A stretch of 64,000 bases of DNA from Nymphaea colorata (taxonomy: Eukaryota > Streptophyta > Magnoliopsida > Nymphaeales > Nymphaeaceae), in NCBI RefSeq assembly GCF_008831285.2, contig NC_045150.1, positions 6,584,001 through 6,648,000 on the forward strand, read 5' to 3'. Under the pieces are notes generated by a model. The model was not told where the DNA came from. It saw only the letters and a program-made list of their open reading frames with translations, and did not search any database. Shown piece by piece: positions 61,791-64,000 of this stretch (the stretch's first letter is position 1; every line of letters begins with the position of its first letter). The position numbers were made by a program, and so were the translations under genes.

Positions 61791-62549
61791 AATGACCATA
61801 AAACCCCTACGATTCCTTAGTATTTTTTTATTTCGTAATTTTAGAGAGTCATTTTTTAATTTGAGACCGATAAATTTTCCACACATTTGCCTGCATTTTT
61901 TATACATGGACAGATATCCAAAAGTGACGCTTGATTATTTGGATATAAAATTTATGGATCCGATACTCATAGATCCGATGTGGATCACATGTGACATGTT
62001 TTTATTAATGTAGCAAAAGATTCACAATAAAGTTTAGGGTTTATCAAAGTAAAAATTTTAAGGTTTAAGGTTGTTCGGATAATTTTACCTTAAAATTAAG
62101 GTAGATTTGTATGACAATTTATGAAAATTTATTCAATTTTGAGGTAGGTTCATGAAACATTGATACCATATTCTTTCTTATTATCCATATTTAAAATTAA
62201 ATCTGGGAAGGAAGCAAATCTTACTTTAACAGTTTTTTTTTAAAGTTAACTTCTGGTTCTGATAGTAAAAATCAAGCAGTTATTTATTTTCACACATCAA
62301 GCATTTAAAAAGAAAAATATTTAAATTTTACTTGTTTTTTGAATAACTTTTTAAGAAAAAGTACACCCAAAAACCCATTTATAATTATAAGGTTTAAGTG
62401 CATGACTTTGCCATATAATTGTGTGATCCCTCTAATAAAAAGTCTTGTCATTCACATAGTTGTAAATTTGTTTTCCATAATTGCGGTGAATAACCAGTGA
62501 TTTTTCCGGTGATCATGTGTCTGACCTTCCCTTTTCGTCAAAATAAATT

Positions 62550-62610
62550 GATTAGTTTCTATTCCCCTTCCTTTAAATTGATTAGTTTCTATTCCCCTTC
62601 CTTTCTTAAA
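62550..62610. repeat. 30-bp exact tandem duplication
   Basis: AAATTGATTAGTTTCTATTC...CCTTCCTTT occurs twice in direct succession without a visible difference. Confidence 0.9.
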
Positions 62611-62654
62611 TCCTTAAGTTGATGCTGTTTATTAGAATCTGCATTTAAGACATC

Positions 62655-62925
62655 CAAAGGGTGCGTTTGCTTTGGTCTGGATTTTAGATCCCCGTTGATT
62701 TGAGATTCTAAGATCTCAACTCTATGAACCTAAAATCGGACCACACTTTCATCCGACCTTAAATCCATGATTTTTAACATGTACGATCGATTTAAAATCC
62801 AAGTTACAGAGATCATCGGTTTATTTAAATTTAGAATCTTGAGAAGCACATTTTTAATGCATCCTCAGATCTAAGATCCGAGGAGCAATCAAATAATTAA
62901 GTTAGGGCTCAAAACACAAACGAGT
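62655..62925. mobile_element. GAGATCC-rich MITE, copy near the window's right end
   Basis: It begins GGTGCGTTTGCTTTGG and contains GAGATTCTAAGATCTCAA, CCTTAAATCCATG and GATCTAAGATCCGAGG. It ends near GCAATCAAATAATTAAG. It shares words with copies at 43948-44190 and 56553-56790. Confidence 0.55.
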
Positions 62926-64000
62926 GTTCAATTAGAGATAGAGCTAGAATTTTTTTCAAGGGCGGGTCAAACAGTCAACCTTTAGATTTGGGTGGAGTCA
63001 AACTGAACCCGAATCGAAACAATACATTATATTATGCAACTAATTTTTTTTTATTTTTTCAATATATTTAATTGATTTTTCAACATTTTCGATTCCACAA
63101 GATCCGGTTTTAACTTAACCTGAGATCCGACCCGTTGGCAAGCGGTCTTTTCTTCGTTTCTTCGACCTCATAAGGATCCCTAGATCATTGCAATGGAGTG
63201 AGGCAACCGTCTACCTGTGGGCCCCACACTTCTTTATTTTCACTATTTGGCATAAAAGATTTCATTCGGGTGGCTGTTTTGCAATTTGGAAATACTCAAG
63301 GGCTATTTTTGCAGAAACGTTTAACCCAGGTTGTTTTGTTTCCATTTGAGTAATTTTTCCTAATTTGAAGTTGTATCGGGTCCGGATTCAATTCAGGGCC
63401 CAAGGGGCAGGCACGTTAGATGGTCTCAGATTTGAAATCTTCAGGATTTGAAAACTGTGGAGTTCAGTTAAGATCCGATCTTCTCTTTCGATCTTAGATT
63501 TGATCATTTCTCGAGGCAAATAAATAAAATAAATAAATATTAGGTATGACGTAAGAGATGAACCATAGATTTTGCCGTGAATCTTTTCTCACATCAATAA
63601 AAGTTATTGATGTCACGTGAAATACCTGGATTTCAAATCTAGAGTAACTAAGCATTCTCTTCTCTTATGGTGTTTTTGTTTCACCGCGGATATGAGATTC
63701 GAGTGATTTGTAATCCCTAGGATTTCAAATCCATATAGGACTCCAGAAAAGGAGAAAATGAAAAAAAAAAAACAAAAGATCTTTTAAGAAGTCAAATAGA
63801 TCGGATTTTGTCCCACATTAAGCACGGATCCGGGTCCATGGAGATAATACTATCCAAGTCGATCAAACGGATAAGCACAAATTAATGACTTGGTGAAGTC
63901 CAGATCCGAATGAGGTCTTCCTCACAACGTGGACCGTTGACCCAGCAGAGGTCTTGTGTTCCCACGCCGATTCTGCCCGAGGTTTTAGACTTGGGGTCAT

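Larger units (their letters stand above)
61791..64000. other. Gene-free spacer with MITE remnants
   Basis: No gene recognised. It contains a tandem 30-bp duplication (62550-62610) and a GAGATCC-rich MITE (62655-62925). A partial copy of the same family lies at about 63670-63740, beginning TTTTTGTTTCACCGCGG. A small palindrome ATCAATAAAAGTTATTGAT lies near 63594-63613. Confidence 0.5.

Noticed and set aside
1..64000. A multi-gene defence system, biosynthetic cluster or viral insertion
   Set aside because: The five genes belong to unrelated, widely distributed plant families in mixed orientation, with separate promoters. No viral, phage or CRISPR features were seen.

Overview
The window is plant nuclear DNA, almost certainly from a flowering plant. 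All five recognisable genes are split by GT-AG introns and encode plant-specific or plant-typical proteins. They are set in long AT-rich spacers full of (TA)n and (CT)n microsatellites, small inverted-repeat transposons (MITEs), and a few worn retroelement pieces. Nothing bacterial, viral, organellar or CRISPR-like was seen. I cannot name the species from sequence alone.

Layout. 1-12,720: gene-free, with MITE families and tandem duplications. 12,831-18,685 (+): six-exon START lipid-binding membrane protein, 411 aa. 18,686-21,545: spacer. 21,546-36,943 (+): sixteen-exon STRUBBELIG-receptor-family (SRF6/7-like) LRR receptor pseudokinase, 725 aa, with several transposon-bearing introns. 36,944-42,052: spacer with copia and CACTA-like remnants. 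42,053-45,285 (+): three-exon 3-ketoacyl-CoA synthase, 518 aa. 47,020-51,309 (-): two-exon GPI-type endo-1,3-beta-glucanase (GH17 + X8), 499 aa. 52,200-57,800: spacer with nested MITEs and a LINE fragment. 58,035-59,650 (-): three coding exons of a DUF1218 four-helix membrane protein, 201 aa, with a 5' leader exon near 61.6-61.75 kb. 61,790-64,000: spacer with MITEs.

All exon chains were joined by hand from splice signals. Each keeps one open frame whose total length is a multiple of three, which supports the models. The genes are not an operon. Four of the five encode membrane or cell-surface proteins (receptor, very-long-chain lipid elongation, callose/wall glucanase, wall-associated DUF1218), but I infer no joint pathway from that.

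Most notable observations: the ketoacyl-CoA synthase keeps its active-site Cys and Asn but has Leu where the catalytic His should be. Its first intron holds a long fold-back that could be a small-RNA precursor or a fold-back transposon. Its second intron holds two MITEs back to back. A five-copy inverted-repeat family sits in and around the START and SRF genes. Several insertions can be dated relative to each other from nesting or from an empty site inside the window.
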